64,000 bases of DNA, from contig NZ_JAMJEZ010000006.1 of NCBI RefSeq assembly GCF_023544715.1, positions 62,001-126,000 of the forward strand. The letters are read 5' to 3'. Shown one piece after another: positions 44,858-56,219 of the stretch (position 1 is the stretch's first letter; the number at the start of each line of letters is the position of its first letter). Position numbers and translations under genes: made by a program. The notes under the pieces were generated by a model that was not told where the DNA came from, made no database searches, and saw nothing but the letters and a program-made list of their open reading frames with translations. This DNA comes from Pseudomonas eutrophicaquae (GTDB lineage Bacteria; Pseudomonadota; Gammaproteobacteria; Pseudomonadales; Pseudomonadaceae).

Positions 44858-46339
44858 ATGAGCAAAGAAGTACTGCTGGTAGTGGAGTCGGTATCCAACG
44901 AAAAGGGTGTACCGCCTGGCGTGATTTTCGAAGCGCTGGAGCTGGCCCTGGCCACTGCTACCAAAAAGCGTTATGAAGAAGAGATCGATGTTCGTGTGTC
45001 GATCAATCGTCAGAACGGTAACTACGAAACCTTCCAGCGCTGGACCGTGGTGTCAGATGACAACCTGATCAATCTGGCCTCGGAATTGACGCTGGATGAG
45101 GCGCGCGAGAAGCGTGAAGACGCGCAGATCGGTGACATCATCGAGGAGCGCATCGAGTCCATCGAGTTTGGCCGGATTGCCGCGCAGACGGCCAAGCAGG
45201 TCATCGTGCAGAAAGTGCGCGAAGCCGAGCGCGCCCAGGTTGTCGATGCCTACCGTGAGCGTGTAGGTGAGATCATCGCCGGAACCGTTAAGAAGGTGTC
45301 CCGTGAAAGCGTGATCGTGGATCTGGGCAACAATGCCGAGGCACTGCTGGCGCGCGAGCATATCATCGCTCGTGAGACCTTCCGCGTCGGCACCCGCGTG
45401 CGCGCCCTGCTCAAGGAAATTCGCAGCGAGAACCGTGGCCCGCAGCTGATCCTGTCGCGTACCGCACCGGAAATGCTTATCGAGCTGTTCCGTATCGAAG
45501 TGCCGGAAATCGCTGAAGGGCTGATTGAGGTGATAGCGGCTGCCCGTGACCCGGGCTCGCGTGCCAAGATTGCCGTGCGCTCCAAGGACAAGCGCATCGA
45601 TCCGCAGGGTGCCTGCATCGGTATGCGCGGTTCGCGCGTACAGGCGGTATCCGGTGAGCTGGGCGGTGAGCGCGTCGACATCGTTCTCTGGGACGACAAC
45701 CCGGCGCAGTTCGTGATCAACGCCATGGCCCCGGCGGAAGTGGCGGCGATCATAGTCGATGAAGATACCCACACTATGGATATCGCCGTCGCCGAGGACA
45801 ATCTCGCCCAGGCGATCGGCCGCAGTGGACAGAACGTGCGGCTGGCCAGCCAACTGACCGGCTGGTCGCTGAACGTGATGACCGAGGCAGATATCCAGGC
45901 CAAGCAGCAGGCTGAGGTGGGCGATATCCTGCAGCGCTTCGTTGACCAGCTGGGTGTTGATGAAGAGCTGGCCGAGGTGCTGGTCGAGGAGGGGTTCACG
46001 ACCCTGGAAGAAATTGCCTACGTGCCGGTCGAGGAGATGCTGAGCATTGAAGGCTTTGACGAAGATATCGTCACCGAGCTGCGTGCCCGTGCCAAGGATC
46101 GCCTGCTGACCCAGGCTATTGCGACTGAAGAGAAACTCGCCGATGCCCATCCGGCCGAGGATCTGCTGGCACTGGAAGGCATGACCCGCGAGCTGGCCAT
46201 CGAGCTGGCACTGGGTGGAGTGACGACCCGAGAGGATCTGGCCGAGCAGTCGATTGACGACCTGCTCGAGATCGACGGCATGACCGAAGAGCGTGCCGGC
46301 AAACTGATCATGGCCGCCCGAGCCCACTGGTTCGAGTAA
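44858..46339 (+). CDS. nusA: Transcription termination/antitermination factor NusA
   Basis: 493-residue RNA-polymerase-binding factor: N-terminal domain ([20 protein letters not shown]), S1 domain ([18 protein letters not shown]), two KH domains with [13 protein letters not shown] and [13 protein letters not shown], and two C-terminal acidic helix-hairpin repeats ([25 protein letters not shown]). Start ATG 44858 ([12 protein letters not shown]); an upstream in-frame ATG adds seven residues but lacks a good site. It lies 48 bases after rimP. Confidence 0.98.
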   Translation: MSKEVLLVVESVSNEKGVPPGVIFEALELALATATKKRYEEEIDVRVSINRQNGNYETFQRWTVVSDDNLINLASELTLDEAREKREDAQIGDIIEERIESIEFGRIAAQTAKQVIVQKVREAERAQVVDAYRERVGEIIAGTVKKVSRESVIVDLGNNAEALLAREHIIARETFRVGTRVRALLKEIRSENRGPQLILSRTAPEMLIELFRIEVPEIAEGLIEVIAAARDPGSRAKIAVRSKDKRIDPQGACIGMRGSRVQAVSGELGGERVDIVLWDDNPAQFVINAMAPAEVAAIIVDEDTHTMDIAVAEDNLAQAIGRSGQNVRLASQLTGWSLNVMTEADIQAKQQAEVGDILQRFVDQLGVDEELAEVLVEEGFTTLEEIAYVPVEEMLSIEGFDEDIVTELRARAKDRLLTQAIATEEKLADAHPAEDLLALEGMTRELAIELALGGVTTREDLAEQSIDDLLEIDGMTEERAGKLIMAARAHWFE

Positions 46340-46366
46340 GCGGTCGCGGCCTGAGGAGAGAATTGC

Positions 46367-48868
46367 ATGACGCAAGTCACGGTGAACAAACTGGCCCTTG
46401 AGGTCAACACACCGGTAGAACGCCTGTTGCAGCAGATGCGCGAGGCGGGTCTGCCGCACAACAGCGCCGAGCAGGTAGTAACCGATGCCGAGAAGCAGAA
46501 GCTGCTGTCTCACTTGAAGAGCAGCCACGGCGAAAAGCTCGAAGAGCCCAGCAAGATCACGCTCAAGCGCAAGACCACCAGCACCCTGCGTGTGGCTGGT
46601 AGCAAGACCATCAGTGTCGAAGTGCGCAAGAAGAAGACCTTCGTCACCGAGCCGCCCAAGGCGGAGCAGCCGGTTGAGAAGCCGGCCGAAAAGCCGGCTG
46701 AAGCGCGCCGCGAGGCGCCTGCTCGGCGTAACGACGCGCCGGCCAGTGCGCCGCGCAGCGAGGCCCGTCGTTTCGATGATGCCGAAGAAGCCCGTATCCG
46801 CGCAGTCGAGGCTGCCCGTCAGGCGGCCGCGGCCGCTCAGGCTGCCGCCGCTGCTTTGCCGGCTGCAGACGGTAAGCCGGCCGAGCGTGCGGATGCCCGT
46901 CGCGCCACACCGCCGCGCCGTAACGAAGATGATGAGCGTCGTGAGCGCAAGCAGGCCCAGCCGCGTCCTTCCTTGAAGGAAAAGGCGCCGGCTCCGCGTG
47001 TGGCGCCGCGCAGCACCGACGAAGAGAGCGATGGCTTTCGTCGTGGTGGCCGTGGCGGCAAGGGCAAGCAGAAGAAGCGCAATCAGCATGGCTTCCAGAG
47101 CCCGAGTGGCCCGATCGTGCGCGATGTGAGCATTGGTGAGACCATCACCGTCGCTGAGCTGGCCGCGCAGATGTCGGTCAAAGGCGCCGAAGTGGTCAAG
47201 TTCATGTTCAAGATGGGCTCGCCGGTGACCATCAACCAGGTACTCGATCAGGAGACCGCGCAGCTGGTGGCCGAGGAAATGGGCCACAAGGTCAAGCTGG
47301 TCAACGAGAATGCACTTGAAGAGCAGCTGGCCGAATCGCTGAAGTTTGAAGGTGCGGCCGAGTCGCGTGCCCCGGTCGTGACCGTGATGGGTCACGTTGA
47401 CCACGGTAAGACCTCGCTGCTCGACTACATCCGTCGTACCAAGGTGGCGGTGGGCGAGGCCGGTGGCATTACCCAGCACATCGGCGCCTACCACGTGGAA
47501 ACTGACCGCGGCATGGTCACCTTCCTCGATACGCCCGGTCACGCCGCGTTCACCGCGATGCGTGCCCGGGGTGCCAAGGCCACGGATATCGTCATTCTGG
47601 TGGTGGCGGCCGATGACGGCGTGATGCCGCAGACCCAGGAAGCGGTGCAGCATGCCAAGGCAGCCGGTGTACCGATTGTGGTCGCCGTCAACAAGATCGA
47701 CAAGCCCGACTCCAACCCGGACAACATCAAGAACGGCCTGGCCGCGCTGGATGTGATTCCGGAAGAGTGGGGCGGCGATGCGCCGTTCGTGCACGTGTCG
47801 GCCAAGTTCGGTACCGGCATCGACGAATTGCTCGAAGCGGTACTGCTGCAGGCCGAAGTTCTGGAGCTGACGGCAACGCCGAGCGCCCCGGGCCGGGGTG
47901 TGGTGGTTGAGTCGCGCCTCGACAAGGGCCGTGGCCCGGTCGCTACCGTGCTGGTGCAGAACGGCACCCTGCGTCAGGGTGATGTGGTGCTGGCCGGCGT
48001 CAACTATGGCCGCGTGCGCGCCATGCTTGATGAAAACGGTCGTCCGATCCGCGAAGCCGGCCCGTCCATCCCGGTGGAAATCCTCGGTCTGGATGGCACT
48101 CCGGAAGCCGGTGATGAGCTGACCGTGGTCGCCGACGAGAAGAAGGCCCGTGAAGTGGCTCTGTTCCGTCAGGGCAAGTTCCGCGAGGTCAAGCTGGCCC
48201 GTCAGCATTCGGCCAAGCTGGAAAACATCTTCGAGAACATGGGCCAGGACGAGAAGAAGACCCTCAACATCGTCCTCAAGTCCGATGTGCGTGGTTCGCT
48301 GGAGGCCCTGCAGGGTGCGCTCTCCGAACTGGGCAACGAGGAGGTCCAGGTGCGCGTGGTGGCTGGCGGCGTCGGTGGTATCACCGAGAGCGACGCCAAC
48401 CTGGCACTGGCTTCCAGTGCGGTGATCTTCGGCTTCAACGTGCGTGCCGATGCCGGTGCGCGCAAGATCGTCGAGCAGGAAGGTCTGGATCTGCGTTACT
48501 ACAACGTCATCTACGACATCATCGAAGACGTCAAGAAAGCGCTCACCGGCATGCTGGGCAGCGATGTTCGCGAGAACATCCTTGGTATCGCCGAGGTTCG
48601 CGATGTGTTCCGCTCGCCCAAGTTCGGCGCGATCGCCGGTTGCATGGTCACCGAGGGTATCGTGTACCGCAACCGTCCGATCCGCGTGCTGCGTGACGAT
48701 GTGGTGATCTTCGAGGGCGAGCTCGAGTCGCTGCGCCGCTTCAAGGATGACATGTCCGAAGTGCGTGCTGGCATGGAGTGCGGTATCGGCGTCAAGAGCT
48801 ACAACGACGTGCGCGTTGGCGACAAGATCGAGGTCTTCGAGAAGGTCGAAGTGGCACGTTCGCTGTAA
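46367..48868 (+). CDS. infB: Translation initiation factor IF-2
   Basis: 833-residue GTPase placing fMet-tRNA on the 30S subunit. The N-terminal part is an IF2_N domain plus a long low-complexity Ala/Arg/Lys/Pro linker (about residues 90-230), then a second IF2_N. G domain: [24 protein letters not shown]. Domains II-IV follow. Start ATG 46367 ([20 protein letters not shown]). Internal initiation to give shorter forms is known in E. coli but was not resolved here. Confidence 0.98.
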   Translation: MTQVTVNKLALEVNTPVERLLQQMREAGLPHNSAEQVVTDAEKQKLLSHLKSSHGEKLEEPSKITLKRKTTSTLRVAGSKTISVEVRKKKTFVTEPPKAEQPVEKPAEKPAEARREAPARRNDAPASAPRSEARRFDDAEEARIRAVEAARQAAAAAQAAAAALPAADGKPAERADARRATPPRRNEDDERRERKQAQPRPSLKEKAPAPRVAPRSTDEESDGFRRGGRGGKGKQKKRNQHGFQSPSGPIVRDVSIGETITVAELAAQMSVKGAEVVKFMFKMGSPVTINQVLDQETAQLVAEEMGHKVKLVNENALEEQLAESLKFEGAAESRAPVVTVMGHVDHGKTSLLDYIRRTKVAVGEAGGITQHIGAYHVETDRGMVTFLDTPGHAAFTAMRARGAKATDIVILVVAADDGVMPQTQEAVQHAKAAGVPIVVAVNKIDKPDSNPDNIKNGLAALDVIPEEWGGDAPFVHVSAKFGTGIDELLEAVLLQAEVLELTATPSAPGRGVVVESRLDKGRGPVATVLVQNGTLRQGDVVLAGVNYGRVRAMLDENGRPIREAGPSIPVEILGLDGTPEAGDELTVVADEKKAREVALFRQGKFREVKLARQHSAKLENIFENMGQDEKKTLNIVLKSDVRGSLEALQGALSELGNEEVQVRVVAGGVGGITESDANLALASSAVIFGFNVRADAGARKIVEQEGLDLRYYNVIYDIIEDVKKALTGMLGSDVRENILGIAEVRDVFRSPKFGAIAGCMVTEGIVYRNRPIRVLRDDVVIFEGELESLRRFKDDMSEVRAGMECGIGVKSYNDVRVGDKIEVFEKVEVARSL

Positions 48869-48955
48869 GGCACTACCCGTCATGAAGCTGGCCAGCGACA
48901 GGTGCTCTTGCGCCTGGCGCTGGCCGGCTTCCGGCATTCTGGGGGTTTAAACAAG

Positions 48956-49339
48956 ATGGCCAAAGAATACAGTCGTACCCAGCGCATCGGCGATCAGATG
49001 CAGCGCGAGCTGGCGCGCATGATCCAGCGTGAAATCAAGGACCCGCGCCTTGACCTGGTCACCCTGACCGGCATCGAGGTCAGCCGAGATCTGTCCCATG
49101 CCCGGGTGTTCTTCACGGTGATGGGACAGGATGACGACGCGCAGAAGATCGCCTTCAATCAGGAGATCCTCAACGAGTCGGCCGGTTACCTGCGCATGCT
49201 GCTGGGCAAGTCGCTGAAGTTGCGCACCATTCCGCAGCTGCATTTCCATTATGACGAAAGCGTCAGCCGGGGTGCCCATCTCTCGGCCCTGATCGAGCGG
49301 GCGGTTGCCGAAGATCGTCGTCACCAGGACGAGGAGTAA
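48956..49339 (+). CDS. rbfA: Ribosome-binding factor A
   Basis: 127-residue KH-fold 30S maturation factor. It shows [40 protein letters not shown] and the AxG-type kink [19 protein letters not shown]. Start ATG 48956 (MAKEYSRTQ). It follows infB by 87 bases and precedes truB by 2. Confidence 0.97.
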   Translation: MAKEYSRTQRIGDQMQRELARMIQREIKDPRLDLVTLTGIEVSRDLSHARVFFTVMGQDDDAQKIAFNQEILNESAGYLRMLLGKSLKLRTIPQLHFHYDESVSRGAHLSALIERAVAEDRRHQDEE

Positions 49340-49341
49340 CC

Positions 49342-50256
49342 GTGGCTCAGGTCAAACGTGTCCGCCGTGCCGTCAATGGCGTGCTGATTCTCGACAAGCC
49401 GCGCGGCATGAGTTCCAACGCGGCGCTGCAGAAGGTGCGCTGGTTGTTCAATGCCGAAAAAGCTGGGCATACCGGCAGCCTCGACCCGCTGGCCACCGGC
49501 GTGTTGCCGCTGTGCTTTGGGGAGGCCACCAAGTTTTCCCAGTACCTGCTGGATGCCGAAAAGGGTTACGACACGGTCGTACACCTGGGCGTGACCACCA
49601 CGACCGGGGATGCGGAAGGTGAGGTGCTGACCCAGGTGAGCCAGCCTTGCAGCCGCGAGCAGCTCGAGGCACTGTTGCCACGCTTTCGCGGGCCGATCCT
49701 GCAGGTGCCGCCGATGCACTCGGCGCTCAAGAAGGATGGTCAGCCGCTGTACAAGCTGGCACGGGCCGGAGAAGTAGTGGAGCGCGAGGCGCGTTCTGTT
49801 ACTATTGAGCGCCTTGAGTTGAACCACTTTGAGTGGCCGTTTGCCACCCTGTCGGTGCGCTGCAGCAAAGGCACCTACATCCGCACGCTGGCTGAGGATC
49901 TGGGTCAGGCACTGGGCTGTGGCGCACATGTGGCTGAGCTGCGGCGCACGCAAGCCGGTCCCTTCGTGCTGGCACAGGCCATCAGCCTTGAGACCCTGCT
50001 GGCCGCCCATGAAGCGGGCGGCGCCGAGGCGCTGGATGCCTTCCTGCTCCCGGTTGACAGCGGTCTGGAGCACTGGCCCGTGGTGCAACTCTCCGAACAC
50101 AGTGCCTATTACTGGCTGCATGGTCAGCCGGTGTGGGCGCCCGAAGCGCCGAAATTCGGCATGCTGCGGGTACGCGATGCACAAGGCCGCTTCATCGGTA
50201 TCGGTGAGGTCGGTGATGACGGGCGCCTGGCGCCGCGTCGACTGATTCGGTCGTAA
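49342..50256 (+). CDS. truB: tRNA pseudouridine-55 synthase TruB
   Basis: 304-residue enzyme making pseudouridine-55 in the T-loop of tRNAs. The catalytic Asp lies in [14 protein letters not shown]; further family motifs are [36 protein letters not shown] and [15 protein letters not shown]; a C-terminal PUA-like region follows. The start is GTG 49342 ([15 protein letters not shown]), two bases after the rbfA stop. Confidence 0.97.
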   Translation: MAQVKRVRRAVNGVLILDKPRGMSSNAALQKVRWLFNAEKAGHTGSLDPLATGVLPLCFGEATKFSQYLLDAEKGYDTVVHLGVTTTTGDAEGEVLTQVSQPCSREQLEALLPRFRGPILQVPPMHSALKKDGQPLYKLARAGEVVEREARSVTIERLELNHFEWPFATLSVRCSKGTYIRTLAEDLGQALGCGAHVAELRRTQAGPFVLAQAISLETLLAAHEAGGAEALDAFLLPVDSGLEHWPVVQLSEHSAYYWLHGQPVWAPEAPKFGMLRVRDAQGRFIGIGEVGDDGRLAPRRLIRS

Positions 50257-50352
50257 GACCGGACAAGGGTGGCTGTCGGCAGGCACGGTCACACCTTATT
50301 TCATGAAAACGGGGGAATGCCCCGGCCTGTTACCACAGAGGAAAAGTCCACC

Positions 50353-50622
50353 ATGGCACTGAGCGTCCAGGAAAAAGCGCAGATCGTTAACGATTTCCAG
50401 CAGGCTGCTGGCGATACCGGTTCCCCGGAAGTGCAGGTTGCCCTGCTGACCGCCAACATCAACAAGCTGCAGGATCACTTCAAGGCCAACGCCAAGGATC
50501 ACCACAGCCGTCGCGGCCTGATCCGCATGGTTAACCAGCGCCGCAAGCTGCTGGACTACCTGAAGGGCAAGGACACCACTCGTTACAGCGCCCTGATCGC
50601 GCGTCTGGGTCTGCGTCGCTAA
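50353..50622 (+). CDS. rpsO: 30S ribosomal protein S15
   Basis: 89 residues ([20 protein letters not shown]), standard S15 length; it binds the central domain of 16S rRNA. Conserved [21 protein letters not shown]-type region and [20 protein letters not shown]. In E. coli S15 represses its own translation; the 97-base gap upstream could hold such a structure, but none was clearly drawn. A terminator-like hairpin and pnp follow. Confidence 0.97.
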   Translation: MALSVQEKAQIVNDFQQAAGDTGSPEVQVALLTANINKLQDHFKANAKDHHSRRGLIRMVNQRRKLLDYLKGKDTTRYSALIARLGLRR

Positions 50623-50644
50623 TACGCTGTTCCTTGTGAGCCTG

Positions 50645-50707
50645 AAGCTGGGTGTTCGCAATCGATGACCGGGACTTGTCCCCATCGGTTACGGACTCCC
50701 AGCTTTT
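50645..50707 (+). terminator. Branched hairpin/terminator after rpsO
   Basis: Outer stem AAGCTGGG / CCCAGCTT (50645-50652, 50698-50705) followed by a short T run, enclosing a smaller hairpin around GGGAC-TT-GTCCC. It is likely a partial terminator between rpsO and pnp. Confidence 0.65.
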
Positions 50708-50714
50708 GGTTTTC

Positions 50715-50767
50715 CAGGTGGCGTACGAAAGGGGTTTCTGAGGGACCGTCGTTTCGTACGTTACCTG
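50715..50767 (+). promoter_or_regulatory. Long hairpin in the pnp 5' leader
   Basis: CAGGTGGCGTACGAAA pairs with TTTCGTACGTTACCTG (14 of 16 paired) around a 21-base loop, ending 52 bases before pnp. In E. coli a similar stem is cut by RNase III and lets PNPase autoregulate; that role is inferred here. Confidence 0.75.
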
Positions 50768-50819
50768 CCCCGTGCAGGTCGACCGTTATCCCCAAGGCAA
50801 CACAGAGAAGGAAAATACC

Positions 50820-52925
50820 GTGAATCCGGTTATCAAGCAGTTCCAATTCGGTCAGTCGACCGTCACCCTCGAAACCGGCCGCATTGCGCGCCAGGCCAGT
50901 GGTGCCGTGCTGGTCACCATGGACGATGTGACCGTGCTGGTCACCGTGGTGGGTGCCAAGCAGGCTGATCCGGGCAAGGGCTTCTTCCCGCTGTCCGTGC
51001 ACTACCAGGAAAAGACCTACGCTGCCGGTCGCATCCCGGGCGGCTTCTTCAAGCGTGAAGGGCGTCCGAGCGAGAAGGAAACCCTGACCTCGCGCCTGAT
51101 CGATCGCCCGATCCGTCCGCTGTTCCCCGAGGGCTTCATGAATGAAGTCCAGGTGGTCTGCACCGTGGTCTCCACCAACAAGAAATCCGATCCGGATATC
51201 GCCGCGATGATCGGCACCTCCGCCGCACTGGCGATCTCCGGCATTCCGTTCGATGGCCCGATCGGCGCAGCCCGCGTCGGCTATCACGATGAACTTGGCT
51301 ACATCCTCAACCCCAACTACGAGCAGCTGCAAAGCTCGCGCCTGGACATGGTGGTCGCCGGTACCGAAGACGCGGTGCTGATGGTCGAATCCGAGGCTCA
51401 GGAGCTGACTGAAGACCAGATGCTCGGTGCCGTGCTGTTCGCCCACGAAGAGCTGCAGAGCGTGGTGCGTGCGGTCAAGGAACTGGCCGCTGAAGCTGGC
51501 AAGCCGCGCTGGGACTGGCAGGCTCCGGCCGCCAACACTGCGCTGATCGAGGCGATCAAGGCCGAGTTCGGTGCGGCGATCTCCAACGCCTACACAATCA
51601 CCATCAAGCAAGATCGTTACGCGGCGCTGGGCGCCCTGCGCGATCAGGCGGTGGCCCGCTTTGCCGGTGAGGGCGAAGGGCTGTTCCCGGCCGGTGAGGT
51701 CAAGGACGTGTTCGGTCTGATCGAATACCGCACCGTGCGCGAGAACATCGTCAACGGCAAGCCGCGTATCGATGGCCGTGACACCCGCACCGTGCGCCCG
51801 CTGGCCATCGAGGTCGGCGTGCTCGGCAAGACCCACGGTTCGGCGCTGTTCACCCGTGGCGAAACCCAGGCGCTGGTGGTGGCGACCCTCGGTACCGCCC
51901 GTGATGCCCAGCTGCTCGACACCCTGGAAGGCGAGAAAAAAGACGCCTTCATGCTGCACTACAACTTCCCGCCCTTCTCGGTCGGCGAGTGCGGTCGCAT
52001 GGGTGGCGCTGGTCGTCGCGAAATCGGTCACGGTCGTCTGGCCCGTCGTGGCGTTGCCGCGATGCTGCCGACCCAGGACGAGTTCCCCTACACCATCCGC
52101 GTGGTCTCCGAGATCACCGAATCCAACGGCTCCAGCTCGATGGCCTCGGTGTGCGGTGCTTCGTTGGCCCTGATGGACGCCGGTGTGCCGGTCAAGGCGC
52201 CGGTGGCCGGTATCGCCATGGGCCTGGTCAAGGAAGGTGAAAAGTTCGCCGTCCTGACCGACATCCTCGGTGACGAAGATCACCTGGGTGACATGGACTT
52301 CAAGGTGGCCGGTACTGACAAGGGCGTCACCGCCCTGCAGATGGACATCAAGATCAACGGCATCACCGAAGAGATCATGGAGATCGCGCTGAACCAGGCT
52401 CTGGAAGCGCGTCTGAATATCCTCGGCCAGATGAATGCCGTGATCGCCCAGCCGCGTGCTGAGCTGTCGGAAAATGCGCCGACCATGATCCAGATGCGCA
52501 TCGACACCGACAAGATCCGCGACGTGATCGGCAAGGGTGGTGCGACCATCCGCAGCATCTGCGAAGAGACCCGCGCCTCGATCGATATCGAAGACGATGG
52601 CAGCGTGAAGATCTACGGTGAGACCAAGGAAGCTGCCGAAGCTGCGCGTCAGCGCGTGCTGGGCATCACTGCCGAGGCGGAAATCGGCAAGATCTACACC
52701 GGTCGCGTCGAGCGCATTGTCGATTTCGGTGCCTTCGTCAACATCCTGCCGGGCAAGGACGGTCTGGTGCACATCTCGCAGATCAGCGACAAGCGCATCG
52801 AGAAAGTCACCGACGTGCTCAAGGAAGGCGAGGAAGTGAAGGTGCTAGTGCTGGACGTCGACAACCGCGGCCGCATCAAGCTGTCGATCAAGGACGTCGC
52901 TGCGGCAGAAGCCTCCGGCGTCTGA
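50820..52925 (+). CDS. pnp: Polyribonucleotide nucleotidyltransferase (PNPase)
   Basis: 701-residue 3'-5' phosphorolytic RNase, trimeric, part of RNA decay. Two RNase PH-like domains ([40 protein letters not shown]), a KH domain ([15 protein letters not shown]) and an S1 domain ([20 protein letters not shown]). The start is GTG 50820 ([20 protein letters not shown]); no ATG fits. It lies behind the rpsO terminator and a leader hairpin and is closed by a strong terminator. Confidence 0.98.
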   Translation: MNPVIKQFQFGQSTVTLETGRIARQASGAVLVTMDDVTVLVTVVGAKQADPGKGFFPLSVHYQEKTYAAGRIPGGFFKREGRPSEKETLTSRLIDRPIRPLFPEGFMNEVQVVCTVVSTNKKSDPDIAAMIGTSAALAISGIPFDGPIGAARVGYHDELGYILNPNYEQLQSSRLDMVVAGTEDAVLMVESEAQELTEDQMLGAVLFAHEELQSVVRAVKELAAEAGKPRWDWQAPAANTALIEAIKAEFGAAISNAYTITIKQDRYAALGALRDQAVARFAGEGEGLFPAGEVKDVFGLIEYRTVRENIVNGKPRIDGRDTRTVRPLAIEVGVLGKTHGSALFTRGETQALVVATLGTARDAQLLDTLEGEKKDAFMLHYNFPPFSVGECGRMGGAGRREIGHGRLARRGVAAMLPTQDEFPYTIRVVSEITESNGSSSMASVCGASLALMDAGVPVKAPVAGIAMGLVKEGEKFAVLTDILGDEDHLGDMDFKVAGTDKGVTALQMDIKINGITEEIMEIALNQALEARLNILGQMNAVIAQPRAELSENAPTMIQMRIDTDKIRDVIGKGGATIRSICEETRASIDIEDDGSVKIYGETKEAAEAARQRVLGITAEAEIGKIYTGRVERIVDFGAFVNILPGKDGLVHISQISDKRIEKVTDVLKEGEEVKVLVLDVDNRGRIKLSIKDVAAAEASGV

Positions 52926-52947
52926 TCCTGGCGATTGCCTGACATGG

Positions 52948-52970
52948 AAAAGGCCCCTTAGGGGCCTTTT
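52948..52970. terminator. Bidirectional terminator after pnp
   Basis: Perfect 10-bp stem AAAAGGCCCC / GGGGCCTTTT with a TTA loop, serving pnp and, on the other strand, the methyltransferase gene. Confidence 0.93.
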
Positions 52971-53001
52971 CTGTTTTCAGTACTCGCCATCCCGTGGCCG
53001 C

Positions 53002-54018
53002 TTAGAGATGCAGAATCAGCGTCTTCAGCGGTGGCTTGCCATCGAACGAAGGGAAGTCGGCCGCCGGAGCCAGCACCTCGACCTCGCGGACCGGGCGGCC
53101 GATCTTGGCCGCGCAGCGCAGCACCTGCTCGCGCCACTCGGCCATCTCGACCCGAGCCAGATTGTTGCAGCACACCAGAATGCCGTGCTCGGCGGTGGCC
53201 AGTAGTGCTGGCTTGAGCAGGCTCTGGTAGTCGCGCAGCAGATCGACGGTACCGAAGGCGCTGCGCGCCCAGGCCGGTGGATCGAGGAACACCCGATCGA
53301 AGCGCTCCTCGGCCAGTCGCGGGTAGGGCGGCAGGCGCTGGCCACGGCGCTGGGCGATCGGCAGGCCCGCCAGCTGACGGATCGCCGGAAAATAGTCGCT
53401 TTGCACGAACTGCATGGCCGGCAGTTGGGGATTCAGCGCGGCATTCTCGCGGCCCACGGCGAGATTGCCCTCGGCAAAGTCCAGATTGACCACCCGTCGC
53501 GCGCCCCCAGCGGCCGCGCACAGGCCGACGCCGCAGGTGTAGGCGAACAGGTTGAGTACCGACTGGCCGGCGCTGTGGCGCATCATCCAGCCGCGGGCGT
53601 TACGCAAGTCGAGAAACAGCAGCGGGTCCTGGCCGGCGTGACGAGCGCGTACCCGATAATTCACCCCCCATTCATGGCCGATCAGCTCATCCAGCGCGGC
53701 AGGTTCGGGCGAATAGACCGGATCACGGCGATCGATCCGCGAATGGGGCTGCGAGCGGTCGTTGTAGACCGGCAGCAGCTCAAGACCCAGCTCGGCCTGG
53801 CAGAGCGCCAACAGCTCCAGCAGGGGCTCGCGCGCAAGCGGTTGGTGGAAGCTCTGTACCAGAAGCTGCGGGCCATAGCGGTCGATAGTCAGGCCAGCGG
53901 CGCCTTCCTGGCTGCCGTGGAACAGCCGGTAGCAGTCGGTGCCCTGCGCATGCAGCTTGGCGAGCAAGGGCTGGCGGCGGGCGAGGGCGGCGCGCAGCGC
54001 CTGGTTCAAGGCGGACAT
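53002..54018 (-). CDS. RlmI/RlmK-like SAM-dependent methyltransferase
   Basis: 338-residue class I methyltransferase. N-terminal PUA-like part (YRLFHGSQEGAAGLTIDRYG), then a Rossmann domain: SVLNLFAYTCGVGLCAAAGG (SAM site), VNLDFAEGNLAVGRENA, and catalytic-loop FLDPPAW. The order and motifs fit 23S rRNA m5C methyltransferases of the RlmI type, but the true substrate is unproven. The start is ATG 54018 (MSALNQALRAAL) with GAGGAG seven bases ahead; the frame opens further upstream. It precedes nothing on its strand before pnp, and pgi lies 73 bases upstream. Confidence 0.83.
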   Translation of the reverse strand: MSALNQALRAALARRQPLLAKLHAQGTDCYRLFHGSQEGAAGLTIDRYGPQLLVQSFHQPLAREPLLELLALCQAELGLELLPVYNDRSQPHSRIDRRDPVYSPEPAALDELIGHEWGVNYRVRARHAGQDPLLFLDLRNARGWMMRHSAGQSVLNLFAYTCGVGLCAAAGGARRVVNLDFAEGNLAVGRENAALNPQLPAMQFVQSDYFPAIRQLAGLPIAQRRGQRLPPYPRLAEERFDRVFLDPPAWARSAFGTVDLLRDYQSLLKPALLATAEHGILVCCNNLARVEMAEWREQVLRCAAKIGRPVREVEVLAPAADFPSFDGKPPLKTLILHL

Positions 54019-54090
54019 GCGCGTCTCCTCGGAAAATGGAGCGCGCATTTTAGCAGCGCCCCGTGACCCACCGGCAGTTTTTCCCGCCAC

Positions 54091-55755
54091 TCAGCCGCGA
54101 TGGCGGGCGCGGAAGAACTCGATCAGCCCCTGGGTCGAGCTGTCCTCGGCGGGGCTGGCTTCTTCGCCGGTAAGCCGGCCATACAGGCTGTTGCCCAGCA
54201 CCTTGCCCAGCTCGACACCCCACTGATCGAAGGCGTTGATCCCCCAGATCACGCTCTGCACGAACACCTTGTGCTCGTAGAGGGCGATCAGCGCGCCGAG
54301 ACGCTGCGGGCTGACCCGCTCCAGTACCAGGGTATTGCTGGGCCGGTTGCCCGGAATCACCTTGTGCGGCGCCAGGCGCTGTACCTCGGCCTCCGGCAGA
54401 CCGGCGGTGCGCAGCTCGGCCTCGGCCTCGGCCAGGGTCTTGCCGCGCATCAGCGCCTGACTCTGCGACAGGCAGTTGGCGTACAGCCACTGGTGATGAT
54501 CGGCCAGCGGGTTGTAGCTGGTCACCGGGACGATGAAGTCGGCGGGGATCAGCCGGGTGCCCTGATGCAGCAGCTGGTGATAGGCGTGCTGGCCGTTACA
54601 GCCGACCCCGCCCCAGATCACCGGGCCGGTGCCACCGCTCACCGGTGTGCCATCCTGGCGCACGCGCTTGCCGTTGGATTCCATGTCCAGCTGCTGTAGG
54701 TGCTGGTTGAAATTGCGCAGGTGATGGTCGTAGGGCAGGATCGCGTGGCTCTGCGCGTCCCAGAAGTCGCTGTACCAGACGCCGAGCAGGCCGAGCAGCA
54801 CCGGCAGGTTCTCGGCAAAGGGCGCGCTCTGGAAGTGCTGGTCCATGCGGTAGGCGCCGGAGAGCAGTTCCTTGAAGTTGCCCATGCCGATGGCCAGCGC
54901 GATCGGCAGGCCGATCGCCGACCACAGCGAATAGCGCCCACCGACCCAGTCCCACATCGGGAAGATGTTTTCCGCGGCGATGCCGAACTCGATCGCCGCC
55001 GTGCGGTTGCTGGTCACGGCGATGAAATGACGGTGCAGGTCGCGCTCGCCACCGCCCTGGGCGAGGAACCAGCGCCGCGCCGCCTGGGTGTTCTTCAGCG
55101 TTTCCAGGGTACTGAACGACTTGGAGGAGACAATGAACAGCGTGGTCTCGGCCTTGAGGCGTGCGCTGACCTCATGGAATTCGCTGCCGTCAATATTGGC
55201 CAGGTAGTGGCAGCGCACGCCGCGCTGGGCGAACGGCAGCAGCGCCTCGGAGACCAACTGCGGGCCGAGGAACGAGCCGCCGATACCGATGTTGACCACA
55301 TCGGTGATCGGCTGTTCGCTGTAGCCGCGCCACAGGCCATTGTGGATGCGTTGCACCAGCTCGGTCATCTGCCCGAGCACCCGGTGCACCTCGGGCATCA
55401 CGTCCTGGCCATCGACCAGTACCCGCTCGCCAATCGGACGGCGCAGCGCGGTATGCAGCGCCGGGCGGCGCTCCGAGGCATTGACCATGCGTCCCTCGAA
55501 CAACGCCTCAATGGCGGGGCGCAGCTGCACCTGCTCGGCCAGTGCCAGCAGGCTGGCCAGGCTCGCTTCATCGATCAGGTTCTTCGAGTAGTCGAGGAAC
55601 AGCCCGCCGCGGCTCAGCGAGTAGCGGGCAAAGCGCTGCGGGTCACGGGCGAAGGCCTCGCGCAGGTTGAAGGGCTCCAGGCGCGCACGGTGCTCGCGCA
55701 GGGCCTGCCAGGCGGGCAGTTGGGTGGCGTCCTGTGGCTGCGTGTAGTGTTCCAT
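54091..55755 (-). CDS. pgi: Glucose-6-phosphate isomerase
   Basis: 554-residue sugar isomerase interconverting G6P and F6P. Signatures: [48 protein letters not shown], and the catalytic Glu/His/Lys regions [18 protein letters not shown] and [14 protein letters not shown]. Start ATG 55755 ([19 protein letters not shown]). In pseudomonads lacking phosphofructokinase it serves mainly gluconeogenesis and the ED-EMP cycle. Downstream of panD, separated by a terminator. Confidence 0.98.
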   Translation of the reverse strand: MEHYTQPQDATQLPAWQALREHRARLEPFNLREAFARDPQRFARYSLSRGGLFLDYSKNLIDEASLASLLALAEQVQLRPAIEALFEGRMVNASERRPALHTALRRPIGERVLVDGQDVMPEVHRVLGQMTELVQRIHNGLWRGYSEQPITDVVNIGIGGSFLGPQLVSEALLPFAQRGVRCHYLANIDGSEFHEVSARLKAETTLFIVSSKSFSTLETLKNTQAARRWFLAQGGGERDLHRHFIAVTSNRTAAIEFGIAAENIFPMWDWVGGRYSLWSAIGLPIALAIGMGNFKELLSGAYRMDQHFQSAPFAENLPVLLGLLGVWYSDFWDAQSHAILPYDHHLRNFNQHLQQLDMESNGKRVRQDGTPVSGGTGPVIWGGVGCNGQHAYHQLLHQGTRLIPADFIVPVTSYNPLADHHQWLYANCLSQSQALMRGKTLAEAEAELRTAGLPEAEVQRLAPHKVIPGNRPSNTLVLERVSPQRLGALIALYEHKVFVQSVIWGINAFDQWGVELGKVLGNSLYGRLTGEEASPAEDSSTQGLIEFFRARHRG

Positions 55756-55782
55756 CGACTGACTCGCTCAAGGCTGAATGCA

Positions 55783-55808
55783 ACAAGCCCGGACGAATCC
55801 GGGCTTGT
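55783..55808 (-). terminator. Terminator between panD and pgi
   Basis: ACAAGCCCGGA / TCCGGGCTTGT perfect 11-bp stem with a 4-nt loop, 20 bases after the panD stop on the minus strand. Confidence 0.85.
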
Positions 55809-55828
55809 CGGGGTGATGCGGAGGCCGA

Positions 55829-56209
55829 TCAGGCAACCTGCACCGGAATGGCGTGACTGGTGTGGCTCAGTTCGTTGTTCGGGTTGAAGTAGAGCATCTG
55901 CGGCTGGTAATGGGCCAGCTCGGCCTCATTGTACTGGGCATAGGTGCAGATGATCAGGCGATCACCGACACCGGCCTTGTGGGCGGCGGCGCCATTGACC
56001 GAGATGATTTTCGAGCCTTCCTCGCCGCGGATCGCGTAGGTGGTGAAGCGCTCCCCGTTATCCACGTTGTAGATCTGAATCTGCTCGTATTCACGGATGC
56101 CGGCCAGATCCAGCCATTCGCCGTCAATGGCGCAGGAGCCCTCGTAGTCGAGAACGGCGTGGGTCACTTGGGCGCGGTGCAGCTTGGCTTTGAGCATGAT
56201 GCAATGCAT
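55829..56209 (-). CDS. panD: Aspartate 1-decarboxylase (pyruvoyl enzyme)
   Basis: 126-residue proenzyme making beta-alanine for pantothenate. The self-cleavage site is Gly24-Ser25 in YEGSCAIDG, where Ser25 becomes the pyruvoyl group. Start ATG 56209 ([20 protein letters not shown]). It is third in panB-panC-panD on the minus strand, ten bases after panC, and all three pathway genes are together. Confidence 0.98.
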   Translation of the reverse strand: MHCIMLKAKLHRAQVTHAVLDYEGSCAIDGEWLDLAGIREYEQIQIYNVDNGERFTTYAIRGEEGSKIISVNGAAAHKAGVGDRLIICTYAQYNEAELAHYQPQMLYFNPNNELSHTSHAIPVQVA

Positions 56210-56219
56210 GGCGGGTTCC

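Noticed and set aside
45053-48937. 1294-residue minus-strand open frame opposite nusA-infB
   Set aside because: Antisense shadow of two well-conserved genes, rich in His/Asp/Leu as expected from complement codons.
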